Notes: generated by a model not told the origin, from the sequence alone. Shown: positions 12,087 to 24,885, counted from the first letter of the stretch. The stretch is DNA of 64,000 nucleotides from Ascidia mentula (GCA_947561715.1 OX387202.1:9065001-9129000), one strand, 5' to 3'. Program-made: numbers and translations.

Positions 12087-12610
12087 ATGTCCCAGAGTGG
12101 TAAATTGCGGCCAAATGTTTATGACAACAACACACAGTCTGCCGGTTCCTTACAACAAGATTTAAAATTATCACCACGTTCCACAGCAGAGAAGACCCTT
12201 GCTAAACGAAATCTGTAAACCAACGTTTGCTTACCTCGCATACAAAGTTAAGTTCAAATTGCACACACTGCAATATAGTTTCTCACAACTTAGTGCCACA
12301 ACATGTGCTATACCATGTTTCTGTTTTCTGAACAGACTATTAAATGTGCTATACCATTTCTTGGTAAAAGCAAATTTTATGAAACCTAACTAAGAAATTG
12401 TGCTACAAGAAGATAAAAAACGCACTGAATTCGATCATAATTTTGATTTGATTTTCATCCGAATTTTGAATAAATTTTGATTTTTGTCACTTTTGTTTTC
12501 CACAAATCAATTGATGGACAAAATGCCAAAAGTAATTACATCATGTGTCTTCCGTTCACGTTTTGTTTGCCAGATTTAATGCCAAGGCGGGCGAAAAGAG
12601 AAAAAAATAA
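12087..12610 (+). CDS. Small basic protein, 54 residues, two exons (unknown family)
   Basis: Exon A is 12087-12214 and exon B 12574-12610. The donor is CT|GTAAAC and the acceptor TTTGCCAG|A, and the frame continues cleanly across the join. The product starts MSQSGKLRPNVYDNN and ends with a Lys/Arg-rich tail (AGEKRKK), so nuclear localisation is plausible. No known domain was recognised. The ATG follows directly after a pyrimidine-rich tract ending TTCTTTTAG, which looks like a splice acceptor placed one base before the start. The gene begins only 182 bp after the stop codon of the acetyltransferase on the same strand. This layout fits a downstream gene of an operon matured by spliced-leader trans-splicing, but a normal cis-spliced 5' exon could also explain it. 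The short length keeps confidence modest. Confidence 0.5.
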
Positions 12611-12884
12611 TATTTTGCTTTCAAAACCGCATGTGTTGTGATTTTGCTTTCAATGTTGTGATTTAATTCCCCTCATTTTCCGGACTTGTTTCAACAAAAA
12701 CCTTTAAAAAAACTACTCTACATTGTATCAAGGATTGCATCAAATCCTATAATTACACTAAATTTGCAGCTGTAAAACATACGAGTTGGTTACGATTTAG
12801 CGGTAATTACCATATTTATGTTCTGAATTCTCTTGATTTGGCACTCTTTAAGAAGACTGACTTTTGTATTGAAAAATGTACACT

Positions 12885-14640
12885 AGATTTCGCGAGTACC
12901 TCTCTCTTCATCAGGTGTAAATAAACACGATGCGATAGAAAAAAACAAGCGCACTATAAAACGATAAGCTGTCGTTAGTTGGCATCGTGGTGTTGCGGCA
13001 TCGTTCCCGAAGCATGTGCGATCAATGTGGCGTTGTGGCCTTTCATTCACCTTCGCAGCGTTTGTCCAATGTACAGAGCTATGGCCTATACCACGTTGGT
13101 CGATTTGCAGCTGAATGATCCCTTTGGTGCATGTTTTCCCTTTATTCTTTGTTGTAATGTGGTTCACTAGGTTGATCAATTTGCACAGAGAGCAGTTGGT
13201 GCCTTCGCAAGGACGAGTTCATAACTGTTGTTTGGTTGCCGTCAGTGTGGAGGAAGTTAAAAGTTTCTTAAGATTAGGAGGTTGTCAATAGGCTATTATT
13301 GGTAAGTGTGGGAACACGTTACTTACTGCTTTATCTTGATGAATAATGGGTTGCACGTCTCTTGTGATCTTTTCGATCAGGCCAATCGAATTGTTGTAGG
13401 TGGTATGCGTGTTGGGTTCTACCTTTGGTCGTTGTATTGGAGAAGACGGTCTTTTGAGATCTTTTCTGCTCATTCATTTTTTTCTACCAAGCTGGCCTGG
13501 CAGCCATTCGCCAAAATATATCCCACAAAGCACACAAACATGTGTTGCAGTCGTCGTAACGGGAACATATCCGTCTGTGTCGCAGTGTTTGGGAATGCAT
13601 TATGAATCGATACACATGTCTGGTGTGGACACTAGAAGGGTGTAGATACGCACCTCGATCCGTCGGTTTACGGTAGATGGAGGTAAAGAGTTCACCGTTT
13701 TGCAATGTGACTGTTACATCCAGGAAGTGGACACATGTGTCAGACCACTCCACCGTGAACCGTATGTTCGGGTCACTTGGTTGAATTCCTGCACAAATAG
13801 CTAAAGGGGTTGTTCTCCCGCAGACTAAACCAAGAAAATGTCATCGATAATGCGGTGGCAGATTGTTATCAATGACTCGTATGGTTGTATTGTGGTGCCA
13901 AGCGAGTACTCATCGCCGTACCTTTAATTTGGATATAATTGTCGCTGTCGAATTGGAAATTGTTGTGTTCAAGAATAAATCGGGATATAGGGCCGGTTTG
14001 GACTGGGAATCTTCATCAGGGAGTGCCTCTTGTATAGCCTTTAGTCCACGCTCGTGGTCAATGTTGCTGTATGGCAATAAAGCGTTGAATGGAAGATTTG
14101 TAATGGTTGACAAGTGCTTCATGAAATCCCTTGTGCCTTAAATGTGCCTTTTCGCGGATTGAGCGTGTGGCTTCAAAATTCTTTTAACGTACCCGGATAT
14201 TCTTTCCGTGAGCGTTTCTAAACCGCTTATAATTGGGCGTCCAGGATTGTTGGCTTTGTGCCCCTTGAGTAGCAAGTAAAAGAAGCCTAGTGTATCTTCT
14301 TCAGGAACTAGAGACGCAATCTCGTTTCTCACAATTTCCGGAAACGATTTCATCAACTTCATCAGTTCCCTCCAGAACTTGTCAGTTGGGTCCGTTTCCA
14401 GCTTCTGGTAATATTCCACGTTATCTAGCCGACGACGATCTTCTTGTGTGCAAGCTTCGGCGTTCATAACAACTATGGCGCCTCCCTTATCAGCAGGTTT
14501 GATAACAAAATTTTCACACTCTTAGTTGGTGGACAGCTTCTGATTCTTCTCGTGACAAGTTTGGTCGATAGTTGCATGCGTTTATGGTTAAGAATTTCTG
14601 CCTTAACACGATTGCGAAAACACGAAAAATTTAGCTAAGA
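12885..14640 (-). mobile_element. Decayed Penelope-like element with RT and GIY-YIG regions
   Basis: Reverse-strand fragments in order show a Penelope-type reverse transcriptase. Near 14220-14250 is the motif NPGRPIISG followed by TERISGYVKRILKP. About 13910-14122 holds a segment like the Penelope NIDHERGLKAI region. About 13600-13730 holds HFLDVTVTLQNG and YRKPTDRGAYLHPSS, and further on RRICS. Around 13040-13110 another frame shows ALYIGQTLRR, the GIY-YIG endonuclease signature. The 3' end carries cacctgatgaagagagag before a cgaaatc word, as is common at Penelope ends. The fragments lie in several frames, so the copy is inactive. The GIY-YIG domain marks it as an endonuclease-bearing Penelope lineage. 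Confidence 0.8.
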
Positions 14641-15885
14641 GTTCACCTTGCCCTTGTAGCTTTCCTGTGTGTTGGTTTCCTTGCCATGGAAATATTGTGC
14701 CAAGCGCATTCGGCGAAAGAACGCCTCTACATCTGCGCACACTTTAATTCTGTCTAACGTTGCCGATGGACAAAAGTTGAGGCCTCTTCGCAGAAGCGAT
14801 GTTTGACCACTGCTTAGGTTCTGCCAGATAAGTTAATTATGTTCGTTTCCCCTTGTTTTTTGATATGTGAAGTAGGATGCTTCTCTTCTAGCAAGTAATG
14901 TAATTTACGATTTTTATTGTTAATTAGTTTTGTGGTGTTGTATTGGGTTCTGGCCCAATCAAATGTTTCCACGTCCTCGCCATTTTCAACTCAAATGTTC
15001 TCAGTTAAGTTATTCTGCTTGCTCTACATTATTCTCAACACGTGGTTACACAGTTTCACTGATGCTTTTTGGCACAAACCATGCGACTTGGTGTTTCATT
15101 GTCAACTGACGACAGTTTTTCGTTTCATTTGCCTTTTTTCTTTGACCGTCTTGCGATTGTTTTTTTGTATCGCATTTTGTTTATTTACACCTTTACACGC
15201 ATGAACGAGCCAAGAAAACCCAAAGAAATCATGCTCTGTTCTGTCCGTTGCAATTTAGTTAAGTTTTATAATTAAATCTATGGTGGAAATTGAGTAATTC
15301 ATAGGCTGCTGTGTATACTTTGTAACTATAAACATCTGCAACCACAAAAGCATAATATGCATGGAATATTGCATTGCATACACACACACATCAGGAAAAG
15401 GTGTGAAAATTTGAATAGGCAAATGTCAAACAGTTTTTAGGCTTGATATAAATACGCTACTAGCTTCCGATTGAACTGAAATAAGTCGTACAATTTGCTA
15501 CTGAAGCTGCCAGTACTTATAAGAGTTCTTCTGGCAGGAAAATATGCAGTAAACCAATGTAAACGTTTCGGTTGCTATCAACTGAACTTTGTCAGGAAAT
15601 TAAATTTCCTTTGCGTTATGTGTTACACAAAAACATCATAAAATACTAAATACAATTTCACGCATCTTGTTATCAGCTCAGTGCGTGTCAAAATTGAGAA
15701 ATTTTAATGCTTTGAAGGCGGGATTAAGTTTTATTTTAAATGCTGGCAGGCAATTTCCTCCAAAGCTTGATAAGCAAGCCTTGTAAGTTTTCAACATCAG
15801 CACCTATTTTCTGTAATAATTGCATTAAGTTCAACTTACAAAAAATTATTGTCTAACATGTGTGACATTGTCACAATTTTGCTGT
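14641..15885. other. Intergenic, with an inverted Penelope end fragment at about 15070-15215
   Basis: The sequence near 15090-15200 (a gacgacagtttttcg phrase, then tttgtatcgcattttg and tttatttacacc) matches the 3' part of the Penelope-like element at 12890-13000 in opposite orientation. Penelope elements often carry such terminal repeats in inverted arrangement. The remainder holds a short CA tract near 15380 and no recognised gene. It ends at the 3' side of the METTL24-like gene M1. Confidence 0.55.
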
Positions 15886-17857
15886 TCAGGGATGACAAGC
15901 CTCGGGTTCGAAGTTAACGAAAGCGACTTCCCACAAAACAGTTCCCCCTTCCTTCACCATTCTTCCCTTTTTTTCACTTTGAGAGAAATTCGGATTCTTT
16001 CGCAGGATCTTTTCGGCCCGTACGTTGTCGGTGGTCTGAAACAGGCGATATTTGCGATCATTCAACTGCGTCAACTGGCTGTAAAACAATCTGCAACGCT
16101 TCAACCACTTGGGATTGACTATGGGTCCGGGCAGGTGAATTTCAAGAGCAAACTGCCTGACACACTTGAAGAGGCCGGTGTCAAGCATTTCTTGTATGAC
16201 CTGCAATTCACACAAAATTGTGACTCTGCAAACAATAGAAATAAGATACGAAAAATACCTCATCTTCAAATCCACCTCCTCCGGGACTGTCAATATCCAC
16301 CTTCAAATAATCCAAGTACCTTCCGCTGTGACCAAGCTCCTTGAGGATAGTGCCTGAACACAAATATACATTACACTAACAGGAAATTATAAATTTAACC
16401 AAACTACTCCATACGCAAAGTTCGCATTTTCCATCCGTGAGAATCTTTCTCTTCGTCCTTGGAACCGATTCCAATTTTATGAAACAATACACCAGATTCC
16501 CGTTTAAATCCATCAGCGAGGTCGGTTGCTGCAGGAAATGTATGTCATGTGCCAATGTACATATTTTAAATATCTTTAACTTTTTTAATCAACTTTTGCC
16601 CAACACGAAATACATTCTGGTAAAGTTTCGTGCGGCCAAACAAATTAAACTTTCCGAATAACAGCTTGCTGGGTCGAACAAACAACGTCAAATCCGTACT
16701 TGGATCAAATGCGTGAACTTCGCATCCTTTCTTCGCCATTAAGTCATCAAAACTAAAATCCCCTCCCACACCGAATGAGTAAAGCAAACATTGGTAATCA
16801 TCTGTTTTTCCCTTCCAAAATTGTGGCTCAATACAAAGAGGATATGCTCCGTCGCCATCGCCGTAACTCCTGCCACCAAGTGTTTCCATTTTCTGGCACT
16901 GATACTAATACAGAGTACATCATTTCAAACGATATAGTCTATAGGGGTTCTTAACCAGGGGCAAAGCATCAATGCAGGGGATACGAGTTGCGATGTCAAG
17001 TTAATGGCCATTTAGTAAATTAACTAATTGTTGGTATCCTATAAATATTGGTGAACTTAAAGTTTTAATCTATGCATTCAACACACGAGTTATGAATACA
17101 ATAAGATTATTTCCCATTATTACGATCTAATTTATCCCCGTCGACCATTGTGGACTACGGGTACGAGGAAATTTCAGGGAAGCTTTAAGTGTACGAAAGC
17201 AAAAAGGTGAAAACTGGTATCTTGATAAACTGGTACAATTGTAAAAGACACCATTTTGGGCGACTGAATTTTTTAATATTTGTACATTGTATGTTAGAAG
17301 GTAACCTGTATTTTGTAAATGTAATTCCACAGGCGTTCAAACTCCTGTTCCGGTGGGGATTCACCTGGTGGCCCAAATTTTAAATTCTCTTCAGCTAAAA
17401 CATACAATACACACATTAGGTATTTTACTTCATAAAAGTCGTAAATATCACTCATTTCTAAATTATGTTTCATACTTTATTGAATCTGTTTTTCTGGCAT
17501 AATTTAAGGTATACTTTTATTCACCAACGTGTCGCTTGCTATTTAACGTTTTCGCCTGTTTTACTCTGATGAGTCCTAGTAAAAGTACGTTTAATTGTCC
17601 CGGAAGAACAGATTATATGCAATTACTATATGCCTGGCAGCAACAGCAACACAATATGTTTCATACACCTGTTACGTCGCACATTTTTGAAAAAACGTGT
17701 ATTTTGGGCGTGAGATTTCACTTTGGAGCGAACTTACGTGGAATAATAGCCGGAAGGATGGAGCCGGTTTGTTCTTCTTTTGTTTCGATATTTGTGGTTG
17801 TGCTGGTCATAGATTTTGTGTTTGAGATGTAGCTGGAGAGAATTTCCTTTATGTCAG
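15886..17857 (-). CDS. METTL24-like methyltransferase M1, exons 2-7
   Basis: Six exons in reverse order: 17738-17857, 17306-17394, 16700-16898, 16415-16528, 16259-16353 and 15886-16200. All have GT-AG borders and consistent phases. Exon lengths 89, 114, 95 and 315 are identical to the matching exons of gene M2 at 38399-41856. Family motifs are FERLWNYIYK, YSFGVGGDFSFDDLMAKKGC, VHAFDP, LLFHKIGIG-like VLFHKIGIG, and LGHSGRYLDYLKVD, as in the Methyltransf_22/METTL24 family of SAM-dependent enzymes. Substrate is unknown. No exon 1 lies next to exon 2. Intron 1 would have to span a hAT and a Gypsy element to reach the exon-1 copy at 28737-28830. That exon has the right phase, and joining it gives 1,026 nt, the same total as M2. 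The gene may therefore be whole with a long intron, or have lost its original exon 1. Confidence 0.85.
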
Positions 17858-18157
17858 CTGTAATAATTGCAATGTTAAATTTTGTTATACCGCTCTGGGT
17901 TTTCACCGCACTATTTCTAGATAAGGTTGTTTGGTGAAATGGTATTAACCTACGGTACGTTAACGTTGCACCAAGCCACAGCAGGCAAAATTTTTATGAC
18001 GTCAACGTATGTGGTGTAAATAGTGATAGTGTATGTAGGTGATTGCCCAGCTGCATGCTTTTTTTGAGCAGAATCAATGGCTACAACAAGTTTATTAACG
18101 TAGAACAAAACAGAACATACAAGGTTTTTACAGCACACACAAGGGGATGTACACTAT
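17858..18157. other. Intron 1 of M1, adjacent part
   Basis: No exon 1 candidate with the family's membrane-anchor pattern was found here. The reverse frame at 17950-18138 lacks the R-x-x-L-R-x-x-F-G pattern and was not accepted. Confidence 0.45.
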
Positions 18158-20581
18158 TCAAGCGAAAGTGTTTTTTCTGACAACGTTAGCAGAAATAAAT
18201 TCGGCGATTAGCTTTGTTTTGTCCACATTATTAACCATTTCCTTGTGGGACGACATATAACACGCGTGATTGGGGCGTTTTTGTGTCATGGTTCATCGAA
18301 GATACATCTTCAATCGACGCAAAGTGCTAAAGGACCGTTCGGCCTCGCAGAACGTGCAGGGCAGCGTTAGATATAATTTTAAAAGCTTTGCGGTGTTCGG
18401 AAGAATCACAGGCAAAGTGTCATCATCACAGAACAATTTGTGAAGGCTGTCTGGCGTAAAGTTCCCTAACCCTTTATGTTGCTTGTACGCGCTAAATTGA
18501 CATACCTCGGTCTAAATTGACATACCAACATAAAAATCTGGGTCCTGCTTTGTACTTGTAAAAAACCCTTCGGCATTTGGTGTAGATGCTGCATCAGCTG
18601 ACAGAATGTCACCCAAGTTACCCAATAATGTCATGCATTTTCCAGTCGACATGTCTTTACTTTGAATGGCAACATGTACTGGATGATACGATAAAAGCAA
18701 GCGTTGAAGCAAGCGAATCATAAAGTACGTGGAAAAAAATTCCAGTGACAACAAATAGGTTCTTGCTTTCTCTCTGGTCAAACTATCTGTCTCGGTATTC
18801 GAATTCACTTCGTGCAGCCAATCGAGTATGTTTTCGTAGTTTGCCAAAAACGCATTGAGAGCTGGAAGTCGCAAGACCCAACGAGTTGGAAGTTAACTTA
18901 ACTTCCTCGTTGCCACGCGTGAAATTCTCAAACAAACCTCTAACAAAGTTTACCACAGCAGCACTTACAGCATTTAATGCATTTATACCATCGTGGTTTG
19001 CATTAAAACTAAACTAAATTCAGTTGGTGACCTGCGCAGTATACATATGGTGCAAGACTGTTCTCTTCTCTAAACAGCATTTGAAGACCTTTTAGATGGC
19101 CACGCATATTTGCTGCGCCGTCGTAAGCCTGTCCACGGCAATCTTGAATATTTATATCTAAGGACAACAGGGCAGTTTTTATGACTGAAAACAATGATTT
19201 TGCATCAGTTTTTGCGACGTTGTAAAACCCAAGAAAATCTTCAAAAATAGAAAACGTTGAGTCGACATAACGGACACAGATTAACAGTTGTTCTTTACAA
19301 GACGCATCTGTCGTTTCGTCTGCAATAAAACTGTAATTTTGCATCTTTCACTCTAACTACCACATTGCGTAACACTTGATGGGCACAAAGTTGGAAAATT
19401 TCATTTTGGATGTCGTGGCTCAACCACTTGTATGTTGAGGTCTACTCAGCCAGGGGTTGACATGTGAGCTGTGTTTCTTTAAGATATCCATTAAAACAGT
19501 TAGATTTGAACTTTTATCCATGTGACCCCTTAACACTTGCCCCTGCCGCGCTTAACCAGTAATCACATCGAAGATCGCTCCGAGCGCTTTTCTGTAGGGA
19601 TACTCCGAAATTTCGGAATTTATTCGGCCGAAACCAAGGTTTTAATCATTATTCGGTTTCGGCCGAATATTTTTGCAAAATTCGGCCGAATATTTTTGCA
19701 AAATTCGGCCGAAACCGAAACTTTTTTACTGCATGTAACGATTGGAATCATTGTTCAAACTGCACGCATGTGTTCGTTTTATTTGTTTATTTTCACCGAA
19801 ATGATGTAAATCAACTTTGAGCAGCTGGTACAGAAGTCGAGGTTATTTTTTAAGTGCCCACAAAAGGCTGTATGATAGGATTAAATCCAATACAGCACAT
19901 GTTTTGTTTAAATTCATTGCGTATTAAGAGATAGATACCAAAATTAGTTTCGGTTTATTCGGCCGAATTTATTCGGCAAAAGTTGCCGAATATTCGGTTC
20001 CGGCCGAATAAAAAAATGCTGTTTCGGTGCATCACTACTTTTCTGTTCTCTGCAGCAGTTTTGCTTTGGTTCCTTCTTATTTCCTCAACGATCTCAATCC
20101 CATGTGAGCTAGAGTTGAACAATTTTGATTCCTGTTATTCCTTATGGTATTTTGTGCCAGCATGCTTATCAAACGCATATTTTCCCCTTTTCCAGTTGTA
20201 AAACACTTTATCTTTATTTATGAGAATGGTTTTTGTTTTGGGTCAAACCTTGCCAGACTGAAATGCCCACTTACAAATAGAACACTTCGCAAGACCTGTG
20301 GTATCATCGTATGATATCCAAGAATGATCGTCTATCCAACTTATTTGAAATTTTCTTGTGTAACCTTTAGTAGAAGATGTCGTTTCCCTATTGCTTTCCC
20401 ATGAACTAGAGGTCTCTGACAACGAACTAGCTTGCGAGAAATTTCTTTCTTGATTTGCTCTTTTGTTTATGGGAACAAAAAAGGAATCAATTTTTATGTT
20501 AGCTGATGGTCGTTTAGCCATTGTGTAGATCTGGACTTGGAGCTTGATATTTGTCGACTGGGATGTACAGTTGCTAACCAA
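18158..20581 (-). mobile_element. Decayed hAT transposase of ZMYM1/TTF type
   Basis: Reverse-strand parts in order start with a leader reading MAKRPSANIKIDSFF from 20521 and then a TTF/BED-like finger (SWIDDHSWISYDD, then CSICKWAFQSG). Next is a DUF4371-like region near 19500 (RGHMDKSSNLTVLMDIL) and the RNase H-fold core at 19009-19344 (FIADETTDASCKEQ, then GQAYDGAANMRGHLKGLQ, then CAGHQLNLV). The middle helical part is at 18512-18874. The hAT C-terminal dimerisation motif CEAERSFSTLRRLKMYLR lies near 18300-18360. The stop is at 18158-18160. The frame is broken between these blocks and is also split by a MITE, so the copy is dead. Terminal inverted repeats were not found. It lies between the M1 exons and the Gypsy copy, on the same strand as M1. 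Confidence 0.85.
19595..20037. mobile_element. 443-bp hAT MITE inside the hAT transposase
   Basis: The ends are inverted repeats, TAGGGATACTCCGAAA on the left and TAGTGATGCACCGAAA as the reverse complement of the right end (13 of 16 match). A perfect 8-bp target duplication CTTTTCTG lies at 19587-19594 and 20038-20045. Both subterminal zones carry many inverted ATTCGGCCGAA words, giving a strong foldback structure. No coding capacity was recognised. Confidence 0.92.
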
Positions 20582-20652
20582 TAAAAACAGTCTTGTACGA
20601 CAGAAGAATGTGCATTGTTGAAGTTAAAGACAATTGACGATTGTTTATGCGT

Positions 20653-23600
20653 TGTTGATACGTTTTGGCGACCGAACTGTAGTGTTCGCCTGTGCATTAA
20701 AGCGTGCTATTGCCTTTTTCTCGTTTCGCGGTTGCCACCTTATATACTCGTGTTTTTGGTGTTGCTCGTTATTCTGACTCTGCACAACTCTCACAATAAA
20801 GCATCAACCGCATTCCTGGTGATCCCGAGGCTCCAAAAACGTTATTTGGAGGTCATGGAAACGGAACACGCTGTCGCACTTTAGCTGCCCACGTTTTGGC
20901 CAACCCAGCCACATGTTTGGTTGCAACAAGCTGAGGCGCAGTTTGCGCTAAAGAAGATCACAGCAGATGAAACAAAGTACTTTCACGTGATTTCGGCCTT
21001 GGGCCAGGCCACAGCAGCGCGACTTATTATCTTGCTTGAACGACCGCCGAAAACAAGTTCCAAGCCATTCGAAGGCGCTTGCTGCAATCATTTGCTCTTT
21101 CCCCGCAAGAACGTGCGGCCCGTCTCCTGAACATGCCACCGTTAGGTGACAAGAAACCGTCGGTTTCATGGACGAAATGCTTGCCTTGCTAGGTGACCAC
21201 CACGCTTGCTTTCTTTTTCATCACTGGTTCCTGCAGCACATGTCGGAAGATATTAGGGTGGTTTTGGCCCGTGAAGATACTGCAGATCCGCGGCAGCTTG
21301 CCCAACGGGCGGATTTATCATGGATTTCTTACAATAACAGGGCGGAATTTGCTGTCAGCAAGGAGCTAAGCACTCGGTCAGCTCCACGCCGCATTGCAAA
21401 GCCCTCAAGCATGTGCTTCTATCACAGGCGCTTTGGAGCAGACGCGCGCCTCCTGCTCTTATCAAGGAAAAAACAACGACGGTTGCCCGTAATGGCTGGG
21501 GCAACCAGCGACTCTTTAAGCCTGTTCTTCCTTTGGGACAAAGTTTTTCGGCAGCAACTTTGTGGTTGACACTGGTGCTGAAGTAAGCGCACTTCCCCCC
21601 ACTGTCTTCGAACGTCGCACCATACCCAAGGGTTCTCAAGGCCGCTAATGGAAGCTTCATAGCCATTTACGGCTACGAAGTTGTTCAATTGCCCATCCCC
21701 TCCGGTGTTTACAAATGGAAGTTCGTGTTGGCCGATGTCTCACGCCCACTGCTCGGTGCTGACTTTCGCTGATCGCCTGCTTTTCGACGTTGACAGAAAA
21801 CGTCTAGTTCACTCAGAGGTGTTCGCAAGCTACCCCTTGAAAACGTCTCTACGCCAACCACCACAACATCGCACTCTCAATTCCGTGCTTTGCCCCCACG
21901 AGAAGTTGATGGAGAAGTTTCCAAGAAGTTTTCCTAGATTTTGTGATTCTTTGCCCAAGCATGGTGTTAAGCACCACATAGTAACTGATGGCCGACCTGT
22001 ACATTGGCGAGTCAGGCGCCTCTCGCCTGAAAAGTTAGTGTTGGCTAAAGCCGAGTTTCAAAAGATGCTGGATTTGGGCATAGTGTGCCGATCAGCCAGC
22101 CCTTGGGCATCCCCTCTTCACATGGAGAAAAAGCCTTCCGGTGGGTGGCGCCCTTGCGGCGATTATGGTCGCCTTAACGACGCCACACAGGCCATTCGAT
22201 ATTCCACCCGGCATATCCATGATTTCACCGCGCATCTCGCGGCTGGTTCCTTCTTTTCAAAGATAGAAAAGCAGCATCGAGTTTCTTTGGCATTTCGTTG
22301 ACCAATGCGGTATCAAACCCCTGTCCAGCAAAGTTGACGCTGTGAGGAACTTCCCTGTGCCGACAACCATCAAAGGTTTACAGGAGTGTTCAGGGATGGT
22401 CAATTTCTACAACAGGTTTGTGCCCAATATTGCCAATATTATGAAACCGCTCTATGGTGCTTTAGCGGGCAAACCTAAACAACTGGTGTGGTCGGTCGAC
22501 CTGCAGAGGGCTTTCGATAAGGCTAAAGACGCGCTGGCCAATGCTACACTTTTGCATCCACAGTGGCAAGCCTCGCACTCACGACAGGTGCCTGTGCAAG
22601 CGTTGTGGGTGCGGTCCTTGAACAATTTTTCGAAGGTCATTGGGTCCCTCTTGCTTTCTTCAGCCGTCAGTTGAGAGTCGGAAACGAAGTACAGCGCCTT
22701 TGACCGCGAGCTTCTTGCGCTGCACCTGGCCATTAGGCACTTCCGCTATTTTCTGCAAGGGCGCGAGTTTACTGCGTACACCGACCACAAACCCCTTACT
22801 TTCGCATTCAAGAAGACTGCCGACCCTTGGTCTGCTCGCCAGCAGCGTCAACTTTCTTCTATTTCAGAGTTCACTACCCATGTCCGGCACATTAGCGGCA
22901 ATTCGAATGCTCTCGCGGACGCACTTTCCAGGTCTCTCTTGAGTGCCCTACGGGTGCCTCTGTTCGACCTTGATTGCGAGGCTCTGGCACACGCGCAGCA
23001 AACGGATGAAGTGCAGTCTTATCGCACAGCAATTACCGGGATGCCTCTGCAAGACCTCCCGGTTGGCAATTCAGGAACCACGCTGCTGTGTGACACATCC
23101 CTTGGAAGACTTCGACCCGTCGTTTCCTCGTCTTGGCAAAAGAAGGTGTTCGATGCCGTTTACGGGTTGTCCCACCCGTCCATTCGCACCACGAAGAACC
23201 TTGTTGCCTCCAAATTTGTTAGGCATGAGTTAAAGAAGCAAGTAGCGTTGTGGGCCAACCAATGTGTAGCTTGCCAGCGCGCCAGGGTTCAGCAGCCATG
23301 TTCGGGCTTCATTTGCCGAGTACAGCCCTTCGACATCTCGTTTTCAACACACAAACATCGACACCGTTGGCCTTCTTCAACCTTGTCGAGGTCAAAGGTA
23401 TTTATTAACTATGGTCGACCGCTTCATCCGATGGCCGAAAGCGATACCAATCGATGACGCCACCACCATCACTTGTGCACGTGCTTTTGTTTTTCATTGG
23501 GTTGCGAGGTTCGGCATTCCCAGTAACGTTTCGTCAGAACGTGGCCCTCAGTTCACGTCCCAACCATGGATAACTAGTGGTCAACTGCTGGGTATCTGTC

Positions 23601-23690
23601 TTCACCGCACGACAGCTTTTTACCCACAAGCGAACGGCCTGGTGGAGCGCTTTTATCGTCATTCTATACGCCAAAGGGTATCGCTTGGTT
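20653..23690 (+). mobile_element. Ty3/Gypsy retrotransposon, broken fossil copy
   Basis: Fossil LTR-retrotransposon. A probable short 5' LTR lies at about 20653-20812 (it starts TGTTGATAC, has a TATA-like and a polyadenylation-like word, and ends CA). It is followed by a primer-binding-site-like segment. Recognisable parts then come in family order: gag-like region (about 20886-21140), protease (about 21560-21650), reverse transcriptase (about 21900-22600), RNase H (about 22680-22930), zinc-binding and core integrase regions (about 23100-23670). It is broken in several places and cannot be active. The integrase runs into Gypsy-associated repeat G rather than a matching 3' LTR. Age cannot be set without a paired LTR, but the breaks suggest it is old. 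Confidence 0.88.
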
Positions 23691-24885
23691 AGCGGCCCAC
23701 CATATTCCTTGTGTTCATTCATCCGTGATTTTTTACCACAGACGCTTTGCAGCGGATCTTATTCTGGGTAGCTCTGTGCCACTACATACAGCAAGCCAAT
23801 TAAACCCAGCATTTGGACACACGCCAATCGGCACCTTGCGGTCATTACGCTCTGTGTGCCGTCATGGTAACCGTGAGTCCATGATTCACGCGACCACCGT
23901 TCTATATGTACCTTTGACGGCACAATCAAGCTGTGGCAGCAACTAACATGTCGCGATTATGGGATTTATGTGGCTTCGTATAAAACAAGCGGAGCCCAGT
24001 ATGTTGGGTAAACAAAGAATATGTTCTCCACCCGTTGGAAAAGCACAGAGTTACTTTGAATAAGTTTAAGTGCTTGCTAGACACCGATCCAACAACACTT
24101 GGGCAATCACTTCCCAATTCAGCTCTGTCAAGCTTCCCGGAAAAAGCCCACGCTACAAAATAGCTGTGACGTGATTTTTGTGCGGAAACCACCTTCAGGC
24201 AGTTTAGACCTGCATGAACCTGTAGCTTTAAACATGTCATATTTTCTTTTCGGTTTGTTTCACACAGACTATTGGTTCCTAAGCAGTTGCTTGTTTATAA
24301 TGAGTTCCACCGTGCTGGTTTATATTATTCGGTTTGTATCTAGTTTGGTTATCATCGAATTGACGCAACTGCAAAGTTCACGCCAATGGAACGTACATCG
24401 TTCGAAACGCTCCAGTGAACAAGCTCCGGCAGCCACTCTGTTAATTGAATAGGTCTGTGTTGTGTTACATGTGCTTGGTGTTGGTTCGGGAACAGTTAGG
24501 AGAACACATTTAGCACATTTTGCGTCAAACAATACCACATAAGAATATCTACTTGATTCTAGTTCGATGCCAAATTGTCTAACTGAATACCAGTAGAACT
24601 GCGTTTCTTCTTTGTATGATACCAAAAGTGTTGAAACGACCCCCTCCTCTGTTACGCAGTCAGCATATCGTTGCTGTTTTCTTAACGGCAACAAAACTCG
24701 TCAACGACAAAACCGATCGGTACCTGCCCGTTCAGACAATACCAATCACGTTCCATCAAGCGTGTGCCTTTTGTGATCACATTAGCGTTTGAGAACCACC
24801 ATTCTTGTGTCTCAGTACAATCTTCGACTCTTTTATCGGTAAAACAGCCTAAAATAGCAATTCAAACACAAAGTTTAACGTTTAA
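23691..24885 (+). repeat. Gypsy-associated repeat module G, forward copy
   Basis: The sequence just downstream of the Gypsy integrase recurs through the window. Forward copies lie at about 26310-26820 plus 27570-27740, at 29490-29990 and at 50950-52440. Reverse copies lie at about 31225-32290, 33455-34520, 45121-45692 and in the second half of the window. It includes a block ending cagcactgtcacgc and a hairpin around the word cacgctaca. It may be the 3' untranslated or flanking part of the Gypsy family. No protein was recognised in it. Confidence 0.65.

Noticed and set aside
16926-16980. hAT-like start word taggggttcttaacc in an M1 intron
   Set aside because: No matching second end or target duplication was found.
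17950-18138. Alternative exon 1 of M1
   Set aside because: It lacks the exon-1 length, phase and signal-anchor pattern shared by M2 and the exon copies.
24099-24452. 117-residue frame with hydrophobic stretches in module G
   Set aside because: It does not stay open in the other G copy at full length and shows no recognised family.
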